Below are positions 20,729-32,548 of a stretch of DNA of 63,105 nucleotides, one piece after another. Source of the DNA: Mesostigma viride (Eukaryota; Streptophyta; Mesostigmatophyceae; Mesostigmatales; Mesostigmataceae); the NCBI GenBank assembly GCA_009746045.1, contig RPFO01000870.1, positions 1-63,105 of the forward strand, read 5' to 3'. Position numbers and translations under genes: made by a program. Below the pieces are notes generated by a model. The model was not told the origin of the DNA, searched no databases, and saw nothing but the letters and a program-made list of their open reading frames with translations. How positions within the stretch are numbered: position 1 is the stretch's first letter; the number at the start of each line of letters is the position of its first letter.

Positions 20729-23700
20729 TTAGACAGATAGACCGACTTGACAGTCAGCATTCATGAGCTTCCTCAGTACATTGTACTGGGCTGGGGCCTT
20801 GTGTGGCAGCTTTGTCAATGCATCAGCAGGGTTCTCCTCGCCAGGGATATGCTTCAAGTCAACCAAACTGGCCAACTCCTTCAGCAACAAATAATCCAGG
20901 TCCCGGCTCCTGGCCAGCTGCTTGTGAACAAACTGGACCATACCCATGCTGTCTGTCAGGGTTTTAGTATAAACCCTGGATGTGCCCGTTTGCCAGCCTA
21001 TGTTATGTTGTGGCCAATCTTCTGTATTTTCTGGCCAAGGATATTATTAGGGCTGAGTAGGGCTTGCCGTGTTCTTTCCGGCGGTACTTTTCTTATGACG
21101 GACAGTTGAGTATGCACAAAGATATTAGGTGCCGAAGTTAGGATTAATTCGGCTCTACCTTGTGGTTGCATGGTACGGTTTGTAGGGCGTGAGTATCTCG
21201 TGCCATTTGGCGGTGGCTAACTCCTAGCGCCGCGCAATAGTGGGGTCGAATATTGGTGCCGAATATTCGCATCATTGCCTAGTGGATTTTGTGTGCCAGT
21301 TGTGCAAGTGGAGACACTTTATGTGTTAAGTTAACGTAGGGATAATGTGTGCAGCCGACATTGGACATTGTTTAAGAGGTCGGCGTGCACCTTTTCACGT
21401 TACCTGATGGTGGGCCAGTTGCCTTGTGGCTTGGCAATGGACACCGGTCACGGTCCTTAAATTCTATATATGCGTCTTTTATTGTATTAATGAAATGAGT
21501 TGTGCCACAACATTTGAGCTCATTCGTTGACGCATTATTAGGATTTTTGACATGGTATCGGGAGGGAAAGTTCCCCACCTTTGAGACGACTTTGAACGAC
21601 ATTCTTGTGACCATGATGAAGCCATTTTACCCTGCCGGCGCATATAATTGATGGCGGCAGTGTTGTTACGTAATTTCGTGAGCAATGTCGTGAGGATTCA
21701 TACGTCGCAGCATTTTGAATTTGAAGTTCGGCGGAACGGGCAGAAATTTCATGGGTCGACAGGCCTGGGCCAGCGCAGCCACGCAGGCGAGTTGTTATAT
21801 GTGTCAAAGCCAGCGGAACTTTCATGTTTCGGGTTTGTTGTGGGCTGGCGCCGCCTGGCGTTGAGCCCCGCATGGCGAGGTCAAGGCTCTGGTTCCAGCT
21901 GGGTGCAGACTTTTTTCTCTTTTTCTGTACCAGTGACCTGCGCATCAACATGTGGCTCGGAGCGGACGTCGGCTGGAATTTTGCGAGCGACCGGCGCAAC
22001 GGATTATCGCCATTTTTGGTGGCGCAGCCTGCGGAATTTCCAGCATTTTTTGTCGACGAGGACTGCCTGCCTACCGGCTTTTTGTTGGCGATGAAGATGT
22101 TGGCCAGGAGTGCCAGCATGGCCTCTCTTTTGAAGCTGGCTATGCCAGTGGGTTTTTGATTTTGAAGCTGGTCAGGAGTACCAGTGAGCTGCATGTTATT
22201 TTAGAAGCTCTAAGCCAAGGGAGCTTCTGACATTTTAAAGCTGACAAAAATATTTGCCCCCACTTATTTCTTGAGGGGGGGGTGTGTGGCATGAGACTGG
22301 CTCGCGACGACATTTGTGGGGCCTAACGTGGCCTGTGGTCTGTATTGACCTACTTTGGGATGTACGCGCCTGCTTTGCATGCAAACTTGGTGGTCAGCTG
22401 TGTTTTTGAATGGACGAGGCAAACTAGCATTTGCAGCCTAGTGTTTTGGCCAGTCTGGAGGTTGGGATCAGTCCAACCTGTTATGGGAGCGCTCTGGGGG
22501 AAGTTCTTGGTTGACTTTCCATGCTCGGGACCTGATCACTCCCGGGAGTTTGTTGGCACGACGGCGTGCCAGCGTGGGGCCGTGGAGGCCTTGGGACCGT
22601 GGTGGTCCATTTTAGGGCTATTGGTAGCCTGATGGGGCAGTGTTTGCCCATGTGTGCTATTCCTGGCAAGTGTAGTTGTTGTGACTTATTGCTGTGTTTC
22701 TGCATCAGACCTGGGACGCTGGGGCTGTCAGGTTATACCTCTAGGGACGCCTGGATGTATTTTGGAAGAGACACAGGCATGTAGCACCTTTGTTGTTATG
22801 ACCAGGATGGCATTTTTCCAGTGAATTTGTTGCTGGATGGTTCCTTAGGAGGGGCTTCCCGGGTAAGGGGGGGGTTGCTGGGGTATGTTGTACCCGGCAA
22901 GCCCTACCCTAGTTGAGGGGGGACTTGACGTTCATTGGACCCTGCACAGGCAACGTGCAAGGGGGGTGTCAGGGTTTTAGTATAAACCCTGGATGTGCCC
23001 GTTTGCCAGCCTATGTTATGTTGTGGCCAATCTTCTGTATTTTCTGGCCAAGGATATTATTAGGGCTGAGTAGGGCTTGCCGTGTTCTTTCCGGCGGTAC
23101 TTTTCTTATGACGGACAGTTGAGTATGCACAAAGATATTAGGTGCCGAAGTTAGGATTAATTCGGCTCTACCTTGTGGTTGCATGGTACGGTTTGTAGGG
23201 CGTGAGTATCTCGTGCCATTTGGCGGTGGCTAACTCCTAGCGCCGCGCAATAGTGGGGTCGAATATTGGTGCCGAATATTCGCATCATTGCCTAGTGGAT
23301 TTTGTGTGCCAGTTGTGCAAGTGGAGACACTTTATGTGTTAAGTTAACGTAGGGATAATGTGTGCAGCCGACATTGGACATTGTTTAAGAGGTCTGTTAG
23401 CAACAACGTCTCCATCTGCAAGGTCCAAGGGGTAACTGAAGCCAGCTCCAGCATTAACTCCTTTATGTACAGGCTGGACTGGATCCCCTCACATATGGCC
23501 CTGCATTCTGCCACATCTGAACTGATACAGACCCTCTTCTGCAGTCTGCTGTACCAGCTGAACAAACTTGCCCTGCTCTGATAAAAAGCAAACAGAGCAG
23601 CAGATCTCCCCCTGACCTTGGTAACCTGGCGAGCATCCATGGAACTGTCAACAAAGATCTCCAAGGTGATAGGCTGGGCAAAGTCAATCCCAGACAAGAT

Positions 23701-26700
23701 CAGATCAGGGGTACTCTCCACCAACCGGGCTATGACTCGAGGCTTCTCATCCTCAAGCACCTCATCAGGCATTCTGCTATGGACCATCAAAGACGGACCA
23801 CAGATGCTGGCAAACCAGGCCCACATGCCTCTCAACTCAGGTCCTGCAGCCTGGGTGATCTTCTCTGGCAAGGCCTTCACAATGGTCTGTTTATAATCTC
23901 CTCCAGCCTGAAGCCTGATACTCCACTCCCCGTCCCTCCTGAACAGGGTAGCCTGCATTCCACAGAACACTACAGGCTTGTTGGGCTCCTGCCACAGCTC
24001 CTTGCCCAGTGAAAACTTGCCACTGATGACAGGAATAAACTTCTTCAGCCAGGTCGTGGGGGCTAGCAAATGCAGATCATCTCCATGCAAACTAGCATAC
24101 ACTGGCAGACCCTCCCATTGGGCCAGCAGCAAACAGGGATCAACTGAAGACACTCTCAAGCCACACTCACTGATCAGAGCTTCCTGCAGCGTGAGTCTCC
24201 AGATGATTGGGCTCGACCTGAGTCCTTCCAGGCCCTTCAGAATAACCAGGAATTGTTGATGCAGCTCCAGCTTCCAGATGGCAGGCACCTCAACACAGTA
24301 AGGCTCATCCTGCTTCCACACCCTCCTGGCCACTTCTGGATCAGATTTTAAAAATGCCCTCTTGAAGTCCAGCAGCACTGATGACATAGCTGCTCCCCTG
24401 TTCAGCAACCCCACGTAGAGACATAGCAAAATTCTCCATGTGTCGTGTAGCATCCCTGGCGTGTATAGCTCCTCTCCTGGCAGACTCCCCGTGCCGTGAT
24501 ACTCATTCAGGACAGGCCTGACATGGGGCACTGATACCTCATCCACAACCTTCCTCTTCAGCACAAATCTCAAAGCAAGCTTCCTTGATGCTGGGGGACG
24601 TCTGTCTGTTGGTGCAGCACACTCAAACTGCAACCACTCCTCCAATGCCTTGGAGAAGGCGAGCTTCCAAGCCTCAAACAAAGTAGGCGAGCTCATCTCT
24701 TGGACCAGCTGGTCATATGTCAAAGGAGAGTGTGCAGCAAGGCTCCTGTGAGTTATGCCAATACTGCTGGGGTGCAACACAGCTGGAATAACCAAACTGG
24801 CCGCTGGGGGCACCTCCCCTTCATCCCATTTTACACCCTTGACCGGCTTGGCCCTGCACCTGACTGGAAATGTTGTCCTGAAATTTTCTAGGGGAATCAT
24901 CCCCCAGCCATCTCTTCTCAGAGCTGTAGCTCTGATAGAAATCCCAGGATTGCCCAGAAAATTCTGACCCAAAATCACAGGGCCATCATAGTCCTCTAGG
25001 ACAAGGAAGGTCACATCCACACCCATGACAGGGGCAGTAACCTCTCCCAACACCCTTAGATGCGTCCTACCACTGAAATCAGACACCCAGGGGCAACTTG
25101 GTTCTCCGACCAGCAGTTCTCCTGTATGCTGAGGTCCCATGACAGAAACCTGTGCATTGGTATCTATCTCCATGGCAGCTACCTCAGGTTCATCCAACTG
25201 GACAAGCTTGGACACCTTAGGCTCCTTCTTGGCTCTTTGCAAAGCCTGTACAATATCTGATAGACGCACACCCCTAGGCCTGGTGTCGGGCCGTTCCGGA
25301 GGTGCAGCCTGTCCGCCTGCTTGCCCAACCACCGTATGTGAAGGTACCCCAGGGGCCGGGCCAGGGTCACCCTGAGGGCTCGATACAGCTGTAGCACCCT
25401 GATCAGGAAGCTCCACGTCACCCCCGCCTTGTACACCAGCGGGCACCTGGAAGAGGTCTCCTTGATTACCTCCCCGGGGACGGATCTTTGACCAGGACAG
25501 ACGGTGCACTGCTTGGGAGCCATCAATGGCCACCCAGCACTTATGGCCAGCGGCTTCTACTCGGGTCACCACCCCATCATGCCAGCTGCCACGTTTCCCT
25601 GGAAAGCTTGGTTCCTTCCACACAACAACCTGTTGTCCAACGTTAGGTTCTAGGACACTCCAGCCCTTGTCTTTCTGCCTCAGCTTGAGGAACTTGGCCT
25701 CTAGCTTCTCCTTCCATGCCTGCTCAGCATCAGCTGGCAGCATCCTGGTATGCAGCATAAGAGGATTGATGGCAATGTCACCAAAGAACATGGGAGTCCT
25801 CAGGTTCAGCCTGTCCTCCACAGAACGTAGCCATGCAGATGTCACAATGGCAGATGACGTCCTTGGAATCCTCTCCACCAGCAGCACAGTCTTGATCTCT
25901 TGGATGGCTCTCTCCACCACCCCTTGCTGGCCGTGGCTCTCCCTGGGTGTAATCAGCAACTCTGGAAACTCTGGCAGGTTCTCACAGCACTCAAACTGAA
26001 TGTCACACTGCAACAACTCCAACCCAGGGTACCTGCTCCTTGTCAACTTCAGAGCAGCAATCAATGTAGGCTTCTCCATGTCAGGCAGGATCTCTAGGGT
26101 CTTGTACTTGGTATATCTGTCCACTGCCACCAGCAGCTTCAAACCCCTGATTCTCTGAATATCTACCTGCACATGGCCTGGCTGCAAAATAGGAGTCCTG
26201 GCATGAGACTGCTTGGGCTTTCTAGCAACTAGCCTGCACTTGCAAGCTTGAGCAACCTGTTGGCAGATGGAGTACAACTCACTTCCTCCCAGCCGTCTAG
26301 CAACTTGCAAAGACTGAGCTGCATGGCCAAACATGGTATGCAACCTTGAGGCAATGTCATACAAGAGAGAAAACCTTTTATTGTCATTATTAGCACTCAA
26401 GGTATGTACAGATCCCTTATGTACAGGAGGCACCAGGGTCGTGCCTGTCAGACTGTCTCCAGCCCTATCCTCATCCTGACCATCCTGTGCCAGTCCTGCA
26501 CGGTCAGAATGCTTCTGAGATCCACCTGGGTCCACATCACCAGGTCCTACCTCAGGCTCAGCACCGCCATGGCGGGCACGTTGGCGAGTAACCACTGCAG
26601 CTACAGCTGGCATACTCTCTGTGGTAACCAAGCTTGCCCCATCGTGTCCAATAGGCTCTTTCACTAGAGCATGGGGCTGCCCCTCACTGCTGTCACTAGC

Positions 26701-26760
26701 AGCTTCATTACACACCCCTGGGGGCACCCTCCAGGGTTCAGGGATGTGTGCAGGCTCAAG
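20729..26760 (-). pseudogene. pol of copy A, open except for a nested element
   Basis: The polyprotein follows the gag UGA (26761-26763) in the same frame. It has the same domain order as the intact copy at 40244-43801: GAG-pre-integrase, integrase, protease, RT and RNase H. The frame is open from 26760 down to about 23395, then a 2.4-kb LTR element interrupts it directly after the codon for the third RNase H aspartate (the TD of TDSMG). The last ~72 codons resume at 20947-20729. Only a few substitutions separate it from copy C. Without the nested element it would encode essentially a complete pol, so the insertion is the main lesion. Confidence 0.88.
20954..23394 (+). mobile_element. TRIM/LARD-like non-coding LTR element nested in copy A pol
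   Basis: Two 428-bp direct repeats (20954-21381 and 22967-23394), which appear identical by eye, flank about 1.6 kb without a recognisable gag or pol domain. Each repeat starts TGTCAGGGTTTTAG and has an inverted CAGGGTTT/AAACCCTG pair near its start. A polypurine tract (AAGGGGGG, 22959-22966) directly precedes the right repeat, setting plus orientation. Compared with intact pol, the host sequence GCTGTC|TGTTAGC is split. The duplication is GTCTGT if the ends are CAGGG...AAGAG, but there is none if the repeats end TGTCAGG...GAGGTC. Near-identical repeats mean a young insertion. Confidence 0.85.
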
Positions 26761-27944
26761 TCAATGATCAGCAGCCTTGCCCTTGCCCTTGTCCTGGGAT
26801 GGACCAGCCTTGTCCTTGCTGCCACCCTGAGCTGGCTTGCTCTGACCTTCCTGCCTCAGGTACGAGGGACACTCATTCCTGAAGTGACCCTTCCCCTGGC
26901 AGAAATAACATTCCACCTGACTGATGTCCCGTGAGGTCCCACTGCTGGGCCCAGCCTTGGGAGGACCACCCACCCTCTTGAAGTCAAACTGGGACTGTGG
27001 ATGTCCCGACTTCGGCGGGGTCCCCCGTCCAGCCCTTCTGTCACGCCCCCTCCTGGACCTTCCTCGACCCCTTGAAGAGGTCTCAGGCCCTCTCGAGGCG
27101 CTGGGCCCCCGTGGCCCGATCCCCTCATGGACTTAACCGTGGGTTCAGTGGCCTCCTCATCACCCTGACGAGGGCGCTTACCCCCACGTACTTGCCGCTG
27201 AAACACTCATACAACTGGTCCGTCATGGCTGCCCAGCCATGGACCTGTCGCATGTGGATGGTCACATTATCCATGGTGACCGGATCCAGCTGCAGCGACT
27301 TGAGAAAGTCGCCCATGGCCATCCGATCTGCGACGAAGAAGCCCTTGGCCATGGCGTCCTCCCTCAGCTTGACGAAGTCTTCAAAGGCGTGGACCACTAG
27401 TTGCCCCTTGATGGGCTTGTAGTCCAGGTATTCTTGCTTCAGGTGGGACCCATCTATGGTCCTCTTGTCACTCAGGAACGACCTGAGTCGCGTCATAAAC
27501 GCCGTCCAGGTGTCCCCCGCCGCGTGTCGCTCCCGAACAAACTTGAACAGCCGCCTCGCCGACTGCCGTATGTAGGCACTAGACGCCAGGATGCGAAGCT
27601 TGTCACCGTTGTATATCTCCGTGTACAAGTTCATGTCCTCTAACATCCTCTCAGCATCCCGGGGCTGCCAATTGTCCTTGATGGACTGAAACTGGCCTAG
27701 CACCGCGTACCCCTCAGCAACGTTGGTCGCTTAGGCGCCGCTTGATCTGCGGCTGGCGCGTGCTGCCCGCCCTGCGATCCTTGGCTCTGATTATCTGGCA
27801 CCTCAGCCTGGTCTCCCAGCGCCTGGCCGTCCCCGCGTCCATCGCGTCCACCGCGTCCATCGCGTCCATCTCGTCCATCCAGCCCAGCGCCGCGCCGCCG
27901 AAGCCCATAAAGCCCGCTTGTTGGTTGATAGCTCCATCCTCCAT
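26761..27944 (-). pseudogene. gag of copy A, frameshifted
   Basis: Homologous to the intact gag at 35239-36426, but broken. One base is missing near the start of the coding core, there are five instead of six G (minus strand) before the zinc-knuckle frame, and another shift lies near 27090-27100. The capsid-like core (27703-~27200) and the zinc knuckle (CYFCQGKGHFRNEC, ~26910) survive in separate frames. The terminal UGA at 26761-26763 is shared with copies B and C. Confidence 0.88.
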
Positions 27945-28109
27945 GATGGCCTCTGTTCAGATCTGCTACAGCCAGCCAAGTGGCCAAGCAGCAATTAAAG
28001 CAATATAAGCTACTGAACAAGAAAGGAAAGTGCCAAGTGTTACCACTCAGGCAAGACCACCACGGCTGGCCCCAGGCGCGTCCTGGTTCTCCTTGTCGCT
28101 GTCGTCGTC

Positions 28110-28964
28110 GCTGTCGCTCACCACAATCAGCTCTGGTACCCTGCTACCTGCTGCGCCGTCGTCGACCCGCTGTCGGCCCGCGATGACTGAATCGTCACCG
28201 TTGGTAAAGTAGACAGGTGACAACCCGTCGTTGGCCCTCGCGGATTGTACGTTGGCACCTCGTGGTCGCCAAGTGTCTCGTCGCCTAGCCCAGCGACACC
28301 CCCTGCTCCTACCTCAAGGTCACTATCGTACCCAAGAGGTGCAAACTCCTCCCAACGCGTCACACGAACGCGAAGGGGCGGGGGCAGTTCCTGAAAAGGA
28401 ACTCTTACTCGCTCTGGAAACCTGCCGACTCTTGTCGCGCGCGTCCTCCGGCGATGGCTTCCGCTGTCGCCCCGACCTCTGCAAGCCGCCTGTGATGCTC
28501 CGCTCCGCGTCGTTCACGCCTAACTGGCCCGCTGCAACACCCTCGTCGCCGATGCCGCCTGCGAAAGCACGTGGTACTCCCGCGCCCGCTACTGTCGGCA
28601 CAAACTCGTGTCGCCCTGCGCCAGCTGCCTCCGCAACCTCGCCTCGCCTTGCTGCCAACTCCGTCCGCACTCGCTCTGCTACTGCAGTAATCACCGTCTG
28701 GATGCCGACCAACCCGTGAAGCTCCTGCTCAAGGTCGTCGATGCTCCGGTGCTCCGGAATGACGATGGTTTGTACGTGTCGCAGAATTCGCTCCCAATCT
28801 TCGACCTGGTCGTCGACGAATTGCACGAAGCTGCGATTTACAGGCGGACGATCTGCAAGCAACAAAGATAGATCCCGAACGACACGGCGTAATTCAGGAG
28901 AAATCGAACCCCCAGCAGACTGCCGAAACCGGAAATCCTGCTGCCGTTGTTCCTCCTGCACCAT
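28110..28964 (-). pseudogene. ORF1 (pre-gag) of copy A, frameshifted near the end
   Basis: Same protein as 34216-35136. It is open for about 210 aa, then shifts frame. Like copy C it lacks an A in 'GAGGGaCCAACG', so its reading frame cannot include the acidic SIM-like C-terminus present in copy B. Confidence 0.8.
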
Positions 28965-29057
28965 TCACCACCGGACGAGCTCCTCTCGTCGTCAAAGCTG
29001 CACACCGCAACCGGCAACGACCCTCCTGGCCGTTCCGCTGAGACTGGTTGTAATTTG

Positions 29058-29753
29058 AGTTAACGTTCTTCGCACACGCAATGTGAAGGATATGGTTGCA
29101 ATGCAGCAATGTGTGAATATGGTTGGAAACGGAGCTTTGTTAAATCGGATAATGTTTACAGCGCTCAACACTTGAGGCTTGCACACGAGCTTGCCAAGTC
29201 AAGGCACAACACGTGAGGCGGGCTCGCAAGAGATGCCCATTTGGCACTGGCCTATTGTTTATATACTTGTGCACTGTGCTTGCTAGTCCTGAGCAGCCTA
29301 GGAGGCCTGCTCAGTAATAACACCCCGGTACAGTATTCACTACCTGTACAGCGCCCAGCTCCTATACAGTAGGTCTGCCATACAGGCACAGTGACCACAG
29401 AGTACAGTCACCACAGTGATTATTGCATCTGCACCTAGAAGTCCAGGACTAAGCCTGCGGTACCAACAGACCACAGGTTAAGGTTCCTATTTCCTGCGTA
29501 CGACGTATTAATCCAATACCGTCGTAGGTACAGCACCTAATTCCTGTCAGCCCAGGAATTACTGTCGACCCCATATGTCGTCGGCAAATATTCACGTCCG
29601 ACTTAGAAGAACAGCCGGCTCGCGCTCGCGCGCGACCGGGAAGTCGGAACGCCATAACTTTCTTGATACTTGTCGGAATGAACTCGTTCCGGTGCCGCTG
29701 GAATCGCAGAGATATGCCGAATCAGGATCACGCCAATGCGCTTGGCGTTAACT
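29058..29753 (-). repeat. 5' LTR of copy A (696 bp)
   Basis: A full-length LTR ending AGTTAACG...CGTTAACT with a TATATAAA box (on the minus strand at about 29258-29265). Its outer end abuts a fragment of an unrelated gag gene with no spacer. Confidence 0.92.
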
Positions 29754-31437
29754 CCTGGGGGGAGGTCCAGAGGTGCCCAGGGCACCCACCCAACCTGCTG
29801 AGGCCCCCCAAAGGCCAGGGGTCGATATACAAGAACAGCTAGCCATCCTTCAGGCTCAGCTGGCCTCTCTGCAGGACCAACAATTGTCAGCTAACCAGCT
29901 GCAAACTGTGGAGGGCCTGCGAGCCCTGATGTCCAGGTACGAGCGTGGTACCATAAACCTGGACCCCGCTCGACTCCAGCATGCCACCGATGTCTTCTTG
30001 AGGGCGAACCCCCCTCCAACAGGTGTGTACAACCCCCATAAAAAGGAATCAAAGATCAATATTGCTTGTTTACCTGAGGTACATTGAACAAGCCAAACAG
30101 TTTGTCTTTGCTCTGGAGTATGGGATGGAAGGCCTAAACCTTAGGCATCAGTTTAAGGCTCTCAGAGCCTCATCCACCTTTCACCAATCATCTCCTGCAA
30201 TTAGAGCACTGATTCAAACCTATCAGGAACGCACCCTCACACCTGAGGCAGCCATTGAGCAGTGGCCAACCTTTATCACTGATCTGAAACAGCTAGTGCT
30301 TACCAACAACCACATGGAAGCAGTAGAACGTTTCAACTGGCTGGCTGCTTATAAGGTGAACAAAAATAACCTCTCTGGGGATGCAAAAACATACAGGGTA
30401 ATGATTGAGAAAGACCTTGAGCTTCTAAAGCTCCAACCAAGGTATCTCATCCACACCTGGCTAACAAAAGCTGGTTTGCAACCCTCTGTGTTGGCTACCC
30501 TGCTTACAGGCCTCAAGTCCCTATGGGATAACTTCAGGGCTGCCATGCTCTACATCGAGGAAGCAGTGGACCCCCTGGGAACTGGCAACCCCCAGGCCCA
30601 GGACCCCAAGGTCCAGGGCGTCCAAGGCCACAAGCGCAAGGGGGGGGCCAGCCAGCAGGGGGGGGCACCAACTGAAAGACCCACAAGTCCTCCCACCAAG
30701 GGGGCAGTGGCTCTCAGGGGCGTGGCAACACGTGGCACCGTGTGCCCCTGCATGGCAACCCCAACAACAACCCCAACAACAACAACAACAACAACAACAA
30801 TAACAACAACAGGTCCCAGCAGGGCAACAACAACAACAACAGGCCCCAGCAGGGCCACAACAACAACAACAACAGGCCCCAGCAGGGCCATAACCACAAC
30901 AACAATCGGTCCCAGCAGGGCAACAATAACAACAACAACAACAACCAACCTGGAAACCCTGGCATACGGTGCCTGAGGTGCTTCCAGAGGGGGCATGACA
31001 GGAACCACTGCCCCCACAACGACTCCCTGCACACCGACGTGGACATATGCCCGGGTTGCTGGCACGCACGTCATCCCCTGGGACCTCCAGGCAGCCGGTG
31101 CAACAGGCCTCGCTACCCCAACAAATGTGAGTTCTCTCACCTTGCTTACTCTGAGGATGATGATCTCATTACCATTGGGGATGGCAGCCAGGGCATAATT
31201 GATTTTGAGGCAGCAACCTTACTGTCCTCCCAACACCCTGTACTGGAACCATACATAAAAGCACTAACCCCTCCTGTTGACAACTACATAGATATCAAGG
31301 AGCTTGCTCATCAGCTGCACCTAGCCATGGGTCATGAAACAGTGGCTGAGGAACTGGCCAGACGGCTGGGGGGTAGTAGCATGGGAAAACAGTTGCAAAT
31401 AAATGGAATGCGATGTAAATCAGAAAGCATGGAATGA
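29754..31437 (+). pseudogene. Gag (plus start of pol) of a second copia-like family, frameshifted
   Basis: Three frames together give one retroviral-type Gag. 29773-~30050 is an N-terminal segment with a Gln/Leu-rich coiled-coil-like stretch. ~30065-30740 is the helical capsid-like core ('YIEQAKQFVFALEYG', 'QPRYLIHTWLTKAGLQPS'). ~30742-31437 begins with an Asn/Gln-rich repeat (NNNRPQQGHN) and then a CCHC knuckle (CLRCFQRGHDRNHC). A second Cys-rich cluster follows, then 'LHLAMGHETVAEELARRLGG', which matches the GAG-pre-integrase region of the main family. Two frameshifts break it. The pol part stops near 31400. No LTR could be assigned. Confidence 0.7.
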
Positions 31438-32056
31438 ACGTTGTCTTTATTGTTCTCATACGTTATTGCTGTTGTTGCATAATTCGTCTTCGTTGCGCAT
31501 AAGAACTTGTTGCGCTTGGCACCTTCATCAGTCTTGCTGAATATCTACGTGGACATGCATTCCATGTAGTTCTGTGCATGCCGCGTGTTAGATACTTCTA
31601 GAATCCTCTAGAAGGTTCCAAGGCATGGATGCGCATATAATTGGACGATAGTCGGCTCAGTCCTCTTGACAGGACTACACCGGCCCTAGACCAGCCGGTG
31701 ACGTGGAGGCCAGGGAGACGCCCACACATAATCTACGTGGCGTTATCCCATCGGCGAGTACTAGTGAAGTACAGCCATTGGTCCAATACTACAATAAAGT
31801 ATACTGTAGTAATCTGTACAAGATCCTCTATCTCTGAGGACCCATGTGGACCCTAGATGGGTCTCCAACCAACTCCAGCCATTCTTTCCCTTGTGAAAGT
31901 GATGAGGCTTAGATGTATTCATTGATGTTCGGCCGCACCTGGCCAGTTCACTTTCACATGTGAGGGCAATGGAGACTCACTTGGGTCTTATGGAGTTTGC
32001 ATCTCATCATTGCATGGTTGGTGTAACCTGCTGTAGGGAAAACCCAAATCTGAAGG
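31438..32056. other. Non-coding stretch left of the composite element
   Basis: No gene was seen. It holds a TCTAGAATCCTCTAGAAGG hairpin (about 31600) and a CTCAGTCCTC...AGGAC motif near 31655 resembling the hairpins of the TTAA element. Before the AAAAC insertion event it was contiguous with 50922 onward, so part of it is probably 3' UTR or LTR of the minus-strand copia remnant there. Confidence 0.45.
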
Positions 32057-32548
32057 AAAACAGTTAACGCCAAGCGCATTGGCGTGATCCTGATTCGGCA
32101 TATCTCTGCGATTCCAGCGGCACCGGAACGAGTTCATTCCGACGAGTATCAAGAAAGTTATGGCGTTCCGACTTCCCGGTCGCGCGCGAGCGCGAGCCGG
32201 CTGTTCTTCTAAGTCGGACGTGAATATTTGCCGACGACATATGGGGTCGACAGTAATTCCTGGGCTGACAGGAATTAGGTGCTGTACCTACGACGGTATT
32301 GGATTAATACGTCGTACGCAGGAAATAGGAACCTTAGCCTGTGGTCTGTTGGTACCGCAGGCTTAGTCCTGGACTTCTAGGTGCAGATGCAATAATCACT
32401 GTGGTGACTGTACTCTGTGGTCACTGTGCCTGTATGGCAGACCTACTGTATAGGAGCTGGGCGCTGTACAGGTAGTGAATACTGTACCGGGAGTGTTATT
32501 ACTGAGCAGGCCTCCTAGGCTGCTCAGGACTAGCAAGCACAGTGCACA

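Larger units (their letters stand above)
19317..29753 (-). mobile_element. Copia-related LTR retrotransposon, copy A
   Basis: The element reads right to left: 5' LTR 29058-29753, ORF1 about 28964-28110, gag 27944-26761, pol 26760-20729, 3' UTR 20728-19981, 3' LTR 19317-19980. Without the nested element at 20954-23394 it is about 8.0 kb. The 3' LTR lacks its outermost ~35 bp and abuts the peptidase-like gene, so no target-site duplication can be paired. The LTR outer ends read AGTTAACG...CGTTAACT. Confidence 0.93.

Noticed and set aside
23360-26973. Numerous plus-strand ORFs of 60-160 aa inside copy A
   Set aside because: Antisense shadows of pol and gag; the same shadows recur on the minus strand opposite copies C and D.
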